From an uncultured Sphingomonas sp. (lineage in GTDB: Bacteria > Pseudomonadota > Alphaproteobacteria > Sphingomonadales > Sphingomonadaceae), in the NCBI RefSeq assembly GCF_913062585.1, contig NZ_CAJXWX010000002.1, positions 62,001 through 126,000 of the forward strand: DNA of 64,000 nucleotides, written 5' to 3'. A model generated the notes under the pieces. The model made no database searches, was not told the DNA's origin, and saw only the letters and a list, made by a program, of their open reading frames with translations. How positions within the stretch are numbered: position 1 is the stretch's first letter; each line of letters begins with the position of its first letter. Positions 26,446 to 35,500 of this stretch are shown here, piece by piece. The translations under genes and the position numbers were made by a program.

Positions 26446-26892
26446 TCAGGCTGGCCGCGCGCGGATCATGACGGTCGGGCGCATCGTCATGACCGTCACC
26501 CCGTCCTGATTGACGACGCTCCACCGGCTGGTGACGAAGCCCATTTCCGGGCGGCTGGCGGAACGGCGGGTTTCCAGCACCTCGGTCTCGCAGTGGAGCG
26601 TGTCGCCCGGATAGACGGGCGTGCGCCAGCGCAATTCGTCGACGCCCGGCGAGCCCAGGCTCTGAAAGCCGGTCTCGCGGAAATGCGCCACGATCATCGC
26701 CATCGCCATCGACGCGGTGTGCCAGCCGCTGGCCGACAGCCGCCCGAAATGGGTCGCCGCCGCCGCCTCGTCGGACAAGTGAAAGGCCTGGGGGTCGTAA
26801 CGTTCCGCAAAGGCGACGACCTCGTCGCGTTCGACCCGGTACGATCCGAACCGCGCCACGTCGCCGACCGCGACATCTTCCAGCCAGATCAT
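26446..26892 (-). CDS. MaoC-like hot-dog dehydratase family protein
   Basis: The 148-residue protein opens MIWLEDVAVGDVARFGSY and contains ERYDPQAFHLSDEAA, with the Asp-x4-His arrangement of the R-hydratase/MaoC active site (D and H in YDPQAFH). ASGWHTASMAM follows, then VYPGDTLHCETEVLETR. This is the usual single-domain MaoC layout, a family active on enoyl-CoA substrates. The specific substrate is unknown. It is convergent with the lipoprotein gene and 23 bases downstream of the NPP-type gene, so it may share that transcript. Confidence 0.9.
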   Translation of the reverse strand: MIWLEDVAVGDVARFGSYRVERDEVVAFAERYDPQAFHLSDEAAAATHFGRLSASGWHTASMAMAMIVAHFRETGFQSLGSPGVDELRWRTPVYPGDTLHCETEVLETRRSASRPEMGFVTSRWSVVNQDGVTVMTMRPTVMIRARPA

Positions 26893-26915
26893 GTCCTCTC
26901 TCCTCATCCGTGTCT

Positions 26916-28220
26916 TTATCGTTTGAATGCGCGGCGGAACGGCGCATCATTGCCGTCCAGCCCCTGCCCAGGCGGCAGGCCGATCAGGTCGCGCAGCAGT
27001 GGCGCGACATCGACATTGTCGAACGGCGCGAGCTTGAGACCCGAGCGAAAGGCCGGGCCATTGGCGATGAACAACGCCGCCATGCTGGGATCCGCATTGT
27101 CATAGCCATGCGTGCCCCCGGCAAAGGGCTTTTCCGGCGCCTTCGCCGCGATCGTCCACCCGGCCTGGGCCAGGCAGAAATACGGGGCGATGCGGGCATT
27201 GGCGCCATAATGGAAGCGCGCCGAAATCTCGCTTTTGCGCCAACAGTCCAGATGATCGCGATGGCCGAGCAGCTTGGCCTCCAGCGCCGCCTCATGCCCC
27301 GGCTTGGCCCGGATCATCGCAAAGGGGCCGTCTTCGGACAGTTCATAGTCGGCCGGGTTCAGGAATCGGTCGAGCACGATCATGCGATCGCTCGACGTCG
27401 CGGCCATGCCATGGTCGGCGACGATGACCAGATTGGCGGGCTGCCCCATCTCGGCCAGCCCCGCGACCAGCCGTCCGATCGCCTGGTCGGCGCTGGCGAC
27501 GGCGGTGTTCACCTCCGCCGAATCCGGCCCGCCGTCATGCCCGGCAATGTCGACCTCGTCGAAATACAGGGTCAGGAAATGCGGGCGATCGGCGGCCGGA
27601 CGGCGCAGCCAGTCGAGGATCGTGTCGACCCGCTGGCGATCGTTCACATATTTGCTGAACTGCTGCCAGTCATGGGGGCGCACGCCACCGGTGAAGCCGT
27701 GCCCGCCATCATCCTTTTCGGTCGCCCCCCAGGCGACATTGGAGCCCGGCCAGAACATGGTGCCGGTCTGAATCCCCGCCCGCTCGGCCGTGACCCAGAG
27801 CGGTTCGGCCTCATCCCACCAATAGGGCTGGTCCGACGACATGGTGAAATGCTCGCCCGGATGCGCCGGGTCGGTAAAGCCGTTGGCGATGATGCCGTGC
27901 CGATCGGGCACGACGCCCGTCACCAGCGTCCAGTGATTGGGAAAGGTCTTGGACGGGAAGGACGGACGCATCGAAGCGCTGACACCCCCGGCCGCCAGTC
28001 GCGACAAATTGGGGGTGATCCCCCGATCCAGATAGGGCGCCCAAAAGCCGTCGATCGACACCAGGATGGTGACGGGGGCGCGGGCCTCCTGCGGCGCGGC
28101 GGGGACCGAGGCCTGGACCGGGGCGGGTGCCGCGACCGAGGACAAAGCAGGCGGAGTATAGGGATAGGCGCAGCCCGCCAGCAGGGCGAGCGCAAGCGCC
28201 GTCAGGGAGAGTCGGATCAC
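26916..28220 (-). CDS. Nucleotide pyrophosphatase/phosphodiesterase-family lipoprotein
   Basis: This 434-residue protein belongs to the alkaline-phosphatase superfamily, NPP subgroup. A lipobox LLAGC places the lipid-anchored Cys at 17. The zinc ligand Asp in VSIDGF (57) and the nucleophile Thr in PSKTFPNH (T92) are visible, as are EVDIAGHDGG and VADHGM, further metal-binding segments. The likely reaction is hydrolysis of phosphodiester or pyrophosphate bonds outside the cytoplasm. The start is GTG 28220 with a GAAAGGAAAC site. Confidence 0.92.
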   Translation of the reverse strand: MIRLSLTALALALLAGCAYPYTPPALSSVAAPAPVQASVPAAPQEARAPVTILVSIDGFWAPYLDRGITPNLSRLAAGGVSASMRPSFPSKTFPNHWTLVTGVVPDRHGIIANGFTDPAHPGEHFTMSSDQPYWWDEAEPLWVTAERAGIQTGTMFWPGSNVAWGATEKDDGGHGFTGGVRPHDWQQFSKYVNDRQRVDTILDWLRRPAADRPHFLTLYFDEVDIAGHDGGPDSAEVNTAVASADQAIGRLVAGLAEMGQPANLVIVADHGMAATSSDRMIVLDRFLNPADYELSEDGPFAMIRAKPGHEAALEAKLLGHRDHLDCWRKSEISARFHYGANARIAPYFCLAQAGWTIAAKAPEKPFAGGTHGYDNADPSMAALFIANGPAFRSGLKLAPFDNVDVAPLLRDLIGLPPGQGLDGNDAPFRRAFKR

Positions 28221-28312
28221 GGAATGCGTTTCCTTTCGGATCCGCCAGATAGCGTCCCCTTATGGCAGTGGCGAGTATTCCGTTGCGACCGAGCGGGGGA
28301 AACGGCGGCGGA

Positions 28313-28705
28313 TCAGTCTACCGGGAAATATTGCCGGATCTCGGGATCGGCATTGCGCAGCAACAGGCGCAGCCGCTCGGCGGCGTCGCGGGGCTGGTCG
28401 CCGGGCAGGCCGGCCATCGCCCATTCGCCGAATTCGGGTGCGTCGACCATCCGGTCGTCCAGCATGACGATATCGCGATGGCGGGGATCCTGGGCGATCC
28501 GCTCGAACGTCTCGCCGACGCTGTCGACGGGCCCCTCCAGCAACTGGCGATATTGGCCGTCGCCGATCCACAATATGCCCGAAATCCCGTCCATGCCGTT
28601 GTTGCGGCGCGACGTGGCCAGGATCGCCTGATGATCGGCGCGCACATCGTCGCCCGTCGGGCTGCTGCGATAGATGATACGACGATAAGGTTTAACCTGT
28701 GTCAT
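28313..28705 (-). CDS. Stand-alone BLUF blue-light sensor protein
   Basis: The 130-residue protein is one BLUF domain with a short tail. Key flavin-site residues are visible: Y12 in RIIYRSS, the Asn pair in RRNNG (35-36), Q54 in QYRQLLEG, and W95/M97 in EWAM, matching the Tyr-Gln-Asn-Trp/Met photocycle set. Family members bind FAD and change hydrogen bonding when lit. There is no attached output domain, so it must act through a partner protein. No GGDEF, EAL or regulator gene is adjacent. The ribosome site is weak. Confidence 0.92.
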   Translation of the reverse strand: MTQVKPYRRIIYRSSPTGDDVRADHQAILATSRRNNGMDGISGILWIGDGQYRQLLEGPVDSVGETFERIAQDPRHRDIVMLDDRMVDAPEFGEWAMAGLPGDQPRDAAERLRLLLRNADPEIRQYFPVD

Positions 28706-28747
28706 GATTCGAGGCGTAGCGGCCCCAAGCCCAACTGCAAAGCGCGA

Positions 28748-28779
28748 ATGCGCCGATCGGTCGTCCCCGACCGGCGCAT
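28748..28779 (-). terminator. Hairpin after ychF, probable terminator
   Basis: ATGCGCCG and its inverse CGGCGCAT form a long stem in the six bases after the ychF stop region. A run of T is missing on the minus strand (TCGCGCTTTG), so the hairpin may be only partly intrinsic. Confidence 0.5.
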
Positions 28780-28785
28780 CCCGGA

Positions 28786-29886
28786 TCAGACGTTGAAGCG
28801 GAACAGCATCACGTCGCCGTCCTGGACGACATATTCCTTGCCTTCCGCGCGCAGCTTGCCCGCATCGCGTGCGCCCGCTTCGCCCTTGCAGGCGATATAG
28901 TCGGCAAAGGCGATGGTTTCGGCGCGGATGAAGCCCCGCTCGAAATCGCTGTGAATCTCACCCGCCGCATTGGGCGCCTTGGCGCCGCGATGGACGGTCC
29001 AGGCGCGCGCTTCCTTCGGGCCGACGGTGAAGAAGGTCAGCAGGTCGAGCAGCGCGTAACCGGCGCGGATCACGCGGGCGAGGCCGGTTTCGGCGAGACC
29101 CAGCTCGGACAGGAATTCGCCGCGATCCTCGGCCGGCATGGTCGCGATGTCGGCCTCGATCGCCGCCGACACGACGACGGCCTGCGCGCCCTCGGCGGCG
29201 GCCTTCTCGAACACGCGTTGCGAGTGGGCGTTGCCGTTCGCGGCGTTCGATTCCTCGACATTGCAGACATAAAGGACCGGCTTGGCGGTCAGCAGCTGCG
29301 CCTGGGAGAAGACGCGGGCTTCCTCTTCGTCCTTCGGCTTGGTCAGCCGCGCGGGCTTGCCCTCGCGCAGCAGGTCGAGCGTCTGGCCGAGCACCGACGC
29401 GGCGATCTTGGCTTCCTTGTCGCCCTGCTGGCCCTTCTTGATGAAGGCGGGGACGCGCTTTTCCAGGCTTTCCAGGTCGGAGAGCATGAGTTCGGTCTCG
29501 ACCGTCTCGGCATCGGCGATCGGATCGACCTTGCCCTCGACATGGGTGACGTCGCCATCCTCGAAGCAGCGCAGGACATGGACGATCGCGTCCACCTCAC
29601 GGATATTGCCCAGGAACTGGTTGCCCAGCCCCTCGCCCTTGGACGCGCCGCGCACCAGGCCCGCGATGTCGACAAAGGCGAGCTGCGTCTCGATGATCTT
29701 GGCCGAGCCGGCGATTTCGGCGAGCTGGTACAGGCGCGGATCGGGCACCGCGACGTTGCCGACATTCGGCTCGATCGTGCAGAACGGATAATTGGCGGCC
29801 TGCGCCGCCGCCGTTTCGGTCAGCGCGTTGAAGAGGGTGGACTTGCCGACATTCGGCAGGCCGACGATGCCGCAGCGGAAACCCAT
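28786..29886 (-). CDS. ychF: Redox-regulated ATPase YchF (OLA1-type)
   Basis: YchF is a universally conserved Obg-family P-loop ATPase that binds ribosomes. The 366 residues start MGFRCGIVGLPNVGKSTLF. The base-recognition motif is NVEE (in YVCNVEE) instead of NKxD, which is why this family prefers ATP. A C-terminal TGS domain ends with KLRAEGKEYVVQDGDVMLFRFNV-type sequence. Length is typical (about 363-366). The start is ATG 29886 with an AGGAT site. Confidence 0.97.
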   Translation of the reverse strand: MGFRCGIVGLPNVGKSTLFNALTETAAAQAANYPFCTIEPNVGNVAVPDPRLYQLAEIAGSAKIIETQLAFVDIAGLVRGASKGEGLGNQFLGNIREVDAIVHVLRCFEDGDVTHVEGKVDPIADAETVETELMLSDLESLEKRVPAFIKKGQQGDKEAKIAASVLGQTLDLLREGKPARLTKPKDEEEARVFSQAQLLTAKPVLYVCNVEESNAANGNAHSQRVFEKAAAEGAQAVVVSAAIEADIATMPAEDRGEFLSELGLAETGLARVIRAGYALLDLLTFFTVGPKEARAWTVHRGAKAPNAAGEIHSDFERGFIRAETIAFADYIACKGEAGARDAGKLRAEGKEYVVQDGDVMLFRFNV

Positions 29887-29968
29887 GCGTCGCTTATCCT
29901 GTGGATCAAGGGGAAAGCGCCCCTCTAGCGACGATGGGGATATTTCTCAACCGAGCGCTTATCCCATG

Positions 29969-30074
29969 CTCCGTTCAGCCTGAGCGAAGTCGAAGGGCAA
30001 GGGATGACGGTTGGGCGGGGCGCCATTGTCGGATGTTCCAGCGTGGCCTTCGACTTCGCTCAGGCTGAACGGAC
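29969..30074. repeat. Paired inverted repeat, family A (copy 6)
   Basis: GTTCAGCCTGAGCGAAGTCG and the inverse CTTCGACTTCGCTCAGGC lie between ychF and the small membrane-protein gene. Confidence 0.8.
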
Positions 30075-30095
30075 TGGGGGGAAGGGGTTATGGGG

Positions 30096-30290
30096 TCAGG
30101 CGATCCCGACCATCATCGCGGCGGCCCAGCCTAGCAGCAGGACGCCCAGCGCGCCCGAAAAGCCCATCAACACCAGGCCCATATAATAGAGCATCGGCGG
30201 ATGCGCGCGCTGCGCCTTCCTGTTCCGGCCGAGACCCGACAGCACGAAGCTCGCCAACATGCCAAAGGTGAAGACACAAAATTCGAGCAT
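30096..30290 (-). CDS. Small two-helix membrane protein
   Basis: The 64-residue protein has a hydrophobic N-terminal helix (MLEFCVFTFGMLASFVLSGL), a basic loop GRNRKAQRAH and a second helix (YYMGLVLMGFSGALGVLLLGW). The clean helix-basic loop-helix plan supports a real gene; the overlapping alternative frame is Arg/Ala/Gly-rich noise. No family is recognised. The downstream end abuts a family A repeat. Confidence 0.65.
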   Translation of the reverse strand: MLEFCVFTFGMLASFVLSGLGRNRKAQRAHPPMLYYMGLVLMGFSGALGVLLLGWAAAMMVGIA

Positions 30291-30448
30291 GGGGCGTAAC
30301 GTCCGGTCCTGGGGGCTGCGATCGATTCCTCCCTAACCGATACAGGTTAATCACTCGATATCGGCGCGACGAAGCGCCTCAAATCACAGGCAAGGCGTTG
30401 GAACTTTTCGTCTCGTCGCGGGTGAGGTGCGCGTTGTCGTGGGCGTTC

Positions 30449-31051
30449 CTAACGATAGTTGAAGCTGACGCTGATCCGCTCGCCCTTGGCGCCGTTCGGC
30501 ACCACTTCATGCCGCAGCCAGCTTTCCCAGAGCAGCACCGTACCCGGCTCGGGCGTGGCGGTGGCGAAGGTCGCCAGATCATCCGGCGCATCGGCGCGGC
30601 GGGGCGGCGCGGCCATCAGCATCGGCAGCCGCGGATCCTCCAGCTTGAGCGCGCCCGAACCCTTGGGCATGGCGACATAGAGCGTGCCCGAGACGACCGA
30701 ATGCGGATGGATATGCGCCGAATGATGGCCACCGGGCTTCAGGACATTGACCCACAGGCTGTCGAGCTTCAGCTTGCGCCCGCCCAGATCGAACGCGCAT
30801 TCCTCGGCGAAGCGCGCGACATGGCGGTCGAGCTTCTTGCGCAGATCGGCAAAGACCGGATCGCGGATCGGCAGGTCGTTGAGCGAGGCATAGCTGGTAT
30901 AGCCGCGATAGCCATGCTCCTTGGACCAGCGCCGCCCGGCGCGGTCGTCCTCGGCCAGCGCCCAGCAGCTCTGCTCGATCTCCTCCAGCAGGTCGGCGTC
31001 ATCCAGCTGGCCCTCATAGAGGAGCGAGGCGAAGAGGCGGCGCACGCTCAT
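30449..31051 (-). CDS. Putative 2-oxoglutarate/Fe(II)-dependent oxygenase (TIGR02466-like)
   Basis: The 200-residue protein shows a double-stranded beta-helix core: LKLDSLWVNVLKPGGHHSAHIHPHS (an HxH metal site), SGTLYV strands, then GTVLLWESWLRHEVVPN and RISVSFNYR, in which a distal His and an Arg bind metal and 2-oxoglutarate. The start MSVRRLFASL overlaps the pth stop by four bases. This coupling to peptidyl-tRNA hydrolase hints at a translation-linked substrate, which is inference only. The target is unknown. Confidence 0.85.
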   Translation of the reverse strand: MSVRRLFASLLYEGQLDDADLLEEIEQSCWALAEDDRAGRRWSKEHGYRGYTSYASLNDLPIRDPVFADLRKKLDRHVARFAEECAFDLGGRKLKLDSLWVNVLKPGGHHSAHIHPHSVVSGTLYVAMPKGSGALKLEDPRLPMLMAAPPRRADAPDDLATFATATPEPGTVLLWESWLRHEVVPNGAKGERISVSFNYR

Positions 31052-31623
31052 GCGGGGTCTCCCATGCGCAGCGCGACGTCGTTGACGAAGCGGACATCGT
31101 CGCCCTCGGCCAGCCAATGCGCCTCCGCCGATACCGCGCCGAGCAGGTCGGACAGCGGCTCGATCTCGGCCTTGGCGTAATTGCCGAGCACATAGCCGGT
31201 GACGCGGTCCTTATGCCCCGGATGTCCGATGCCCAGCCGCACGCGGCGGAAGTCCGGCCCCAGATGCTGGTCGATCGAGCGCAGCCCGTTATGCCCCGCC
31301 GTCCCGCCGCCGGTCTTCACCTTCACCCGGAAGGGGGCGATGTCGAGCTCGTCGTGGAAAACGGTCAGCGCCTCGACCCCCAGCTTGTAGAAGCGTAGCG
31401 CGTCGCCGACGCTGCGGCCGCTTTCGTTCATGAAGGTCGCGGGCTTCAGGAGCAGGATCTTCTCACCCCCGATGCGCCCTTCCTGGGTCCAGCCCTGGAA
31501 CTGCTTCTTCACGGGGCCGAAATCATGCACCTCGGCAATGGCGTCCATCGCCATGAAGCCGACATTGTGGCGGTGCATCGCATATTGCGGCCCCGGATTG
31601 CCCAGCCCGGTCCAGACCTGCAT
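31048..31623 (-). CDS. pth: Peptidyl-tRNA hydrolase
   Basis: Pth cleaves the ester between peptides and tRNA on prematurely released peptidyl-tRNA. The 191 residues contain N9 in GLGNP, catalytic H19 in HRHNVGF, the catalytic Asp in VFHDELDIA, and GGGTAGHNGLRSI. Length is typical (about 190). The start is ATG 31623 with an AAGGAATA site. It overlaps the downstream oxygenase gene by four bases. Confidence 0.97.
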   Translation of the reverse strand: MQVWTGLGNPGPQYAMHRHNVGFMAMDAIAEVHDFGPVKKQFQGWTQEGRIGGEKILLLKPATFMNESGRSVGDALRFYKLGVEALTVFHDELDIAPFRVKVKTGGGTAGHNGLRSIDQHLGPDFRRVRLGIGHPGHKDRVTGYVLGNYAKAEIEPLSDLLGAVSAEAHWLAEGDDVRFVNDVALRMGDPA

Positions 31624-31699
31624 GTGATATTCCTTGTTCGCTTGGTTGGGCAGGCCCCTAGCATTGGGGGGCGGGGGTTTCCAAACCTATCGGGGCGGC

Positions 31700-31795
31700 G
31701 TGGCCTTCGACTTCGCTTAGGCTGAACGGAGGTTGGTATGTGTGTCGGGTATCCCCAACCTCCGTTCAGGCTGAGCGAAGTCGAAGCCCAAGGGA
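31700..31795. repeat. Paired inverted repeat, family A (copy 7)
   Basis: CTTCGACTTCGCTTAGGC and GTTCAGGCTGAGCGAAGTCG face each other between pth and radC. Confidence 0.8.
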
Positions 31796-31796
31796 A

Positions 31797-32483
31797 TCAA
31801 ATCAACCCCTGCGCCCGCAAGCTCACATGCCCCGACGTGCCGATGATCAGATGGTCGTGCACCGCAATCCCCAACGGCTTGCCCGCCTGTGCGATGGCGC
31901 GGGTCACGTCGATGTCCGCCCGGCTGGGCGAGGGGTCGCCGCTGGGGTGGTTGTGGACCAGGATCACCGCCGCCGACCCGAATTCCAGCGCGCGGCGGAT
32001 GACCTCGCGAATATAGACCGGCGCCTGGTCGATCGAGCCCTGGCCCATCAGCTCGTCCTGGATCAGCATGTTGCGCGTGTTGAGGTGCAGGACCCGGAAC
32101 CGTTCGACCCCGTGATGCGCCATGTCGGCATGGAGATAGTCGAGCAGCGCCTGCCAGCTCGACAGAACGGGCCGTTTCGCCGCCTCCGCCTGGACCAGCC
32201 GAAGCGCGCAGGCATGGGCGATCTTCAGCGTGGCCGCCGCCGTCTCGCCCACCCCGTCCACCCGTTGCAGCGCGACCGGATCGGCGGTCAGGACCCCGCC
32301 GATATCGTGGAATTCGCGCAAGAGCGCCTTGGCGATCGGCTTGGTGTCGCGGCGCGGGATCGCGGTGGTCAGTAGATATTCGAGCAATTCATGATCGAGC
32401 AATACGCCGCCCGCCAGTAATCGGTCGCGCAGGCGCCCGCGATGTCCGGCATGATCGGCCTGTCGGTCGCTGTCGTCGCGCAT
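31797..32483 (-). CDS. radC: RadC family protein (JAMM/MPN+ metalloprotein)
   Basis: The 228-residue protein has an N-terminal helix-hairpin-helix part (LQRVDGVGETAAATLKI) and a C-terminal JAMM domain with the zinc motif VHNHPSGDPSPSRAD at 176-190 (H177, H179, D190). The historical link to DNA repair is weak; a peptidase or isopeptidase function is implied by the fold. The start ATG 32483 has an AGGGGGTGGG site and gives a complete RadC protein. It is divergent from the ydbH gene. Confidence 0.93.
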   Translation of the reverse strand: MRDDSDRQADHAGHRGRLRDRLLAGGVLLDHELLEYLLTTAIPRRDTKPIAKALLREFHDIGGVLTADPVALQRVDGVGETAAATLKIAHACALRLVQAEAAKRPVLSSWQALLDYLHADMAHHGVERFRVLHLNTRNMLIQDELMGQGSIDQAPVYIREVIRRALEFGSAAVILVHNHPSGDPSPSRADIDVTRAIAQAGKPLGIAVHDHLIIGTSGHVSLRAQGLI

Positions 32484-32555
32484 GTCCCACCCCCTGTCGG
32501 GCCAGCATAGGGCAGGTGGCGGGAACTGTCGCCGGGGCTCGTGCGATTGCGTGGC

Positions 32556-35500
32556 ATGGGGCCCCGCGGCTATGATGCGGATCAGGACGGGAGACGGGAC
32601 ATCGGGGTGGACGGCGCGAGCGAGGAAGCCGAAACGCGCGTGAGCCCCGTCCGGCGGTTCCGGCGGCTGCAGCGCATCCTGATCGCCATTGCCCTGATCC
32701 TGCTGGTCGCGCTGATCGCCCTGTGGATCGAACGCAAGCCGCTGGTCGGGGGCGCGATCGACCGCGAACTGGCGCGGCGCGGCGTGCCCGCCCGCTACGA
32801 GATCAGCGATCTGGGGCTGGGCCGGCAGCGTCTGACCCATGTGGTGATCGGCGATCCGCGCCGCCCCGATCTGGTCGCCGACTGGCTGGAGACGCGCACG
32901 CGAATCGGCTTGTCCGGTCCGGTGGTGACCGGCGTGCGCGCGGGCCGGGTCAGGTTGCAGGGGCGGCTGATCGAGGGGCGGATCAGCCTGGGGATGCTCG
33001 ACAAGCTGATGGGGGCGTCTTCGGGCAACAAGCCCTTCGCGCTGCCCGCGCTCGACGTCGATGTTCGCGATGGCGGTATCCGGCTGGAGACGCCGCATGG
33101 GGGCGTCGGGCTCAGCCTGTCGGGCCGAGGCGTGCTGAACGACGGTTTCAGCGGGCGGCTGGGGGCGGTGGCACCGCGTCTGGCGATCGGCGATTGTGTG
33201 TTTACCGGGCTTGCCGCACCGCTTCGCGTGCGTGTGGTCCGCGATCGGCCCAGCCTGAGCGGGCCGGTGCGGCTGGCCGGTCTGCAGTGCGGCGCGGTGA
33301 CCGCGCGCAACCTGGCCGCGCGGGTCGAGGCCACGCTGGAACCCGCGCTCGACCAATGGCGCGGAACCGCCGCGCTGGAAGGCGGTGCGCTTCGCCATCC
33401 GGTCGCGGCGACGGCGGCGCTGGGCGGGCGCCTCGATTTCGCAGGCAATGCGGCGGCGACCAGCGGGCGGCTGGACTTGACCGCGCGTGGCGTGACGACC
33501 CGGATGGGCCGCGCCGATCGCCTGGGAGTCGACGGACGTTATCTGGTCGGGCACGCGATGCGGTTTGACGGCGATGTCCGCCTGGGCGGCGCGCAGGTCG
33601 CGCCCGCGATGCTGGCGCGACTGAACGACGGGGCTCGCACGGTGGCCGGAACGCCGGTCAGCCCGGTGGCGCAGGCCGTGCTGGACGCGGTGGCGCGGAG
33701 CGGGCGGGGTTTCGCCGCCGATCTGCGGCTTGCGCTGGACCGCGAGGCGGGGGCACGCGCCGATGGCGTCGCGATCCGGCTGCCCAGCCTGACCCTGGCC
33801 TCGAACAGTGGTGCACGCGTCGCGCTCGGCGGGGGCGAGGGCTTTATGTACGATACGCGCGGGGCGCGGATCGACACCATGCTCGCCACGGGTGGCGGCG
33901 GGTTGCCCATGATCCGCGCGACATTGCGCCAGGATGCGCCCGGCGCGCCGGTGCGGGGTATGGCAACGATGGCGCGCTATCCCGCGGGCGGCGCGGCGCT
34001 GGCGCTCGACCGGGTGGTGTTCTCGGCGGCGGGCGACGGAACGACGGCGGTGACGACGCGGCTGTCGCTGTCCGGGCCGATCAGCGGCGGGCGGATCGAC
34101 GGCCTGGTCCTGCCGATCGCTGCGCGCTGGGACGGCGGGCGGCGCCTGCTCGTCAACCCGACCTGCCAGCCGCTGGCGATCGATCGGCTGGCGCTATCGG
34201 GATTGCGGCTGGCGCGGGTGGCGACGCGGGTCTGTCCACTTGAGGGTGCGCTCGTGCGGCTCGACGGCACGCGGATCGGCGGCGGGGCGCAGCTGGGGCA
34301 GACGATGCTGACCGGCACCATCGGCAGCAGCCCGTTGCAGCTCTCCGCCGCGACGACCCGCTTCGCGCTCGCCGATCGCGGCTTCACCCTGACCGGGGTA
34401 AAGAGCCAAATCGGCCGCCCCGAGTCGCCGACCCGGATCGACGCGGCCACCTTGGTTGGCCGGATCACGCCCGAGGGTATCGCCGGGCAGTTCACCGGCG
34501 GCGCGGGGCAGGTGGGGCAGGTGCCCCTGCTGCTGGGCGAGGCGGCGGGCGACTGGCGGCTGGCGGGGGGCGTGCTGAGCCTGAACGGCGCGCTTCAGGT
34601 GCGCGATGCGCGGGCCGATTCGCCGCGCTTCCTGCCCATGGCCGCGCGCGACGTCACCCTGACGCTGGCGGGCAGCCGGATCGACGTCAAGGGGACGCTT
34701 TATGAACCGACCAAGTCGGTCAAGGTCGCCGACGTCACCATCACCCATGCGCTGAACACCGGCGCGGGGGAGGCCGATCTGGCGGTGCCGGGCATCACCT
34801 TCACCAAGGACTTCCAGCCCGAACTGCTCACCCCCGTCACCAAGGGTATTATCGAGGATGTGCGTGGATCGATCTCGGGAACGGGGCGGATCCTCTGGGA
34901 TTCGAATGGCGTGCGCTCGACCGGGCGATTCGGGACCGAAGGCATCGACCTGGCCGCCGCGCTCGGCCCGGTCAGCGGGATTGCGGGCACGATCCAGTTC
35001 ACCGACCTGCTGGCGCTGGAAAGCGCGCCCGGTCAGGTGGCGACGATCAAGACGATCAATCCGGGCATCCAGGTGACGAACGGCACCATCCGTTACCAGA
35101 CGCTGTCGGGCGCACGGGTAAAGGTGGAGGGCGGGACCTGGCCCTTTGCCGGCGGCAAGCTGACCCTCGACCCGACGCTGCTCGACTTCTCGCAGCCTGT
35201 CGAGCGGCGCATGACCTTCCATGTCGAAGGGGCGGCCGCCGACCAGTTCCTGCTCCAGTTCGACTTCCAGAATTTGAACGCGACGGGCGTGTTCGACGGG
35301 ACGCTGCCGATGATTTTCGACCAGAATGGCGGGCGGATCGAGGGCGGGCGGCTGATCGTCCGGCCGGGCGGCGGCAGCATCGCCTATCTGGGCGAGATCA
35401 GTCAGAAGAATCTGGGCTTCTGGGGCAACCTCGCCTTCGGGGCGCTGCGTTCGCTGAACTATCGTTCGCTTCGGATCGACATGAACGGGCCGCTGGCGGG

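Noticed and set aside
28786-29886. ychF as an ordinary GTPase gene
   Set aside because: The base-recognition motif is NVEE rather than NKxD, which marks the ATP-specific YchF family.
31797-33554. 585-residue reading of radC extended into the ydbH gene
   Set aside because: The RadC family ends at the normal N-terminus at 32483. The upstream part is antisense to ydbH and lacks any domain.
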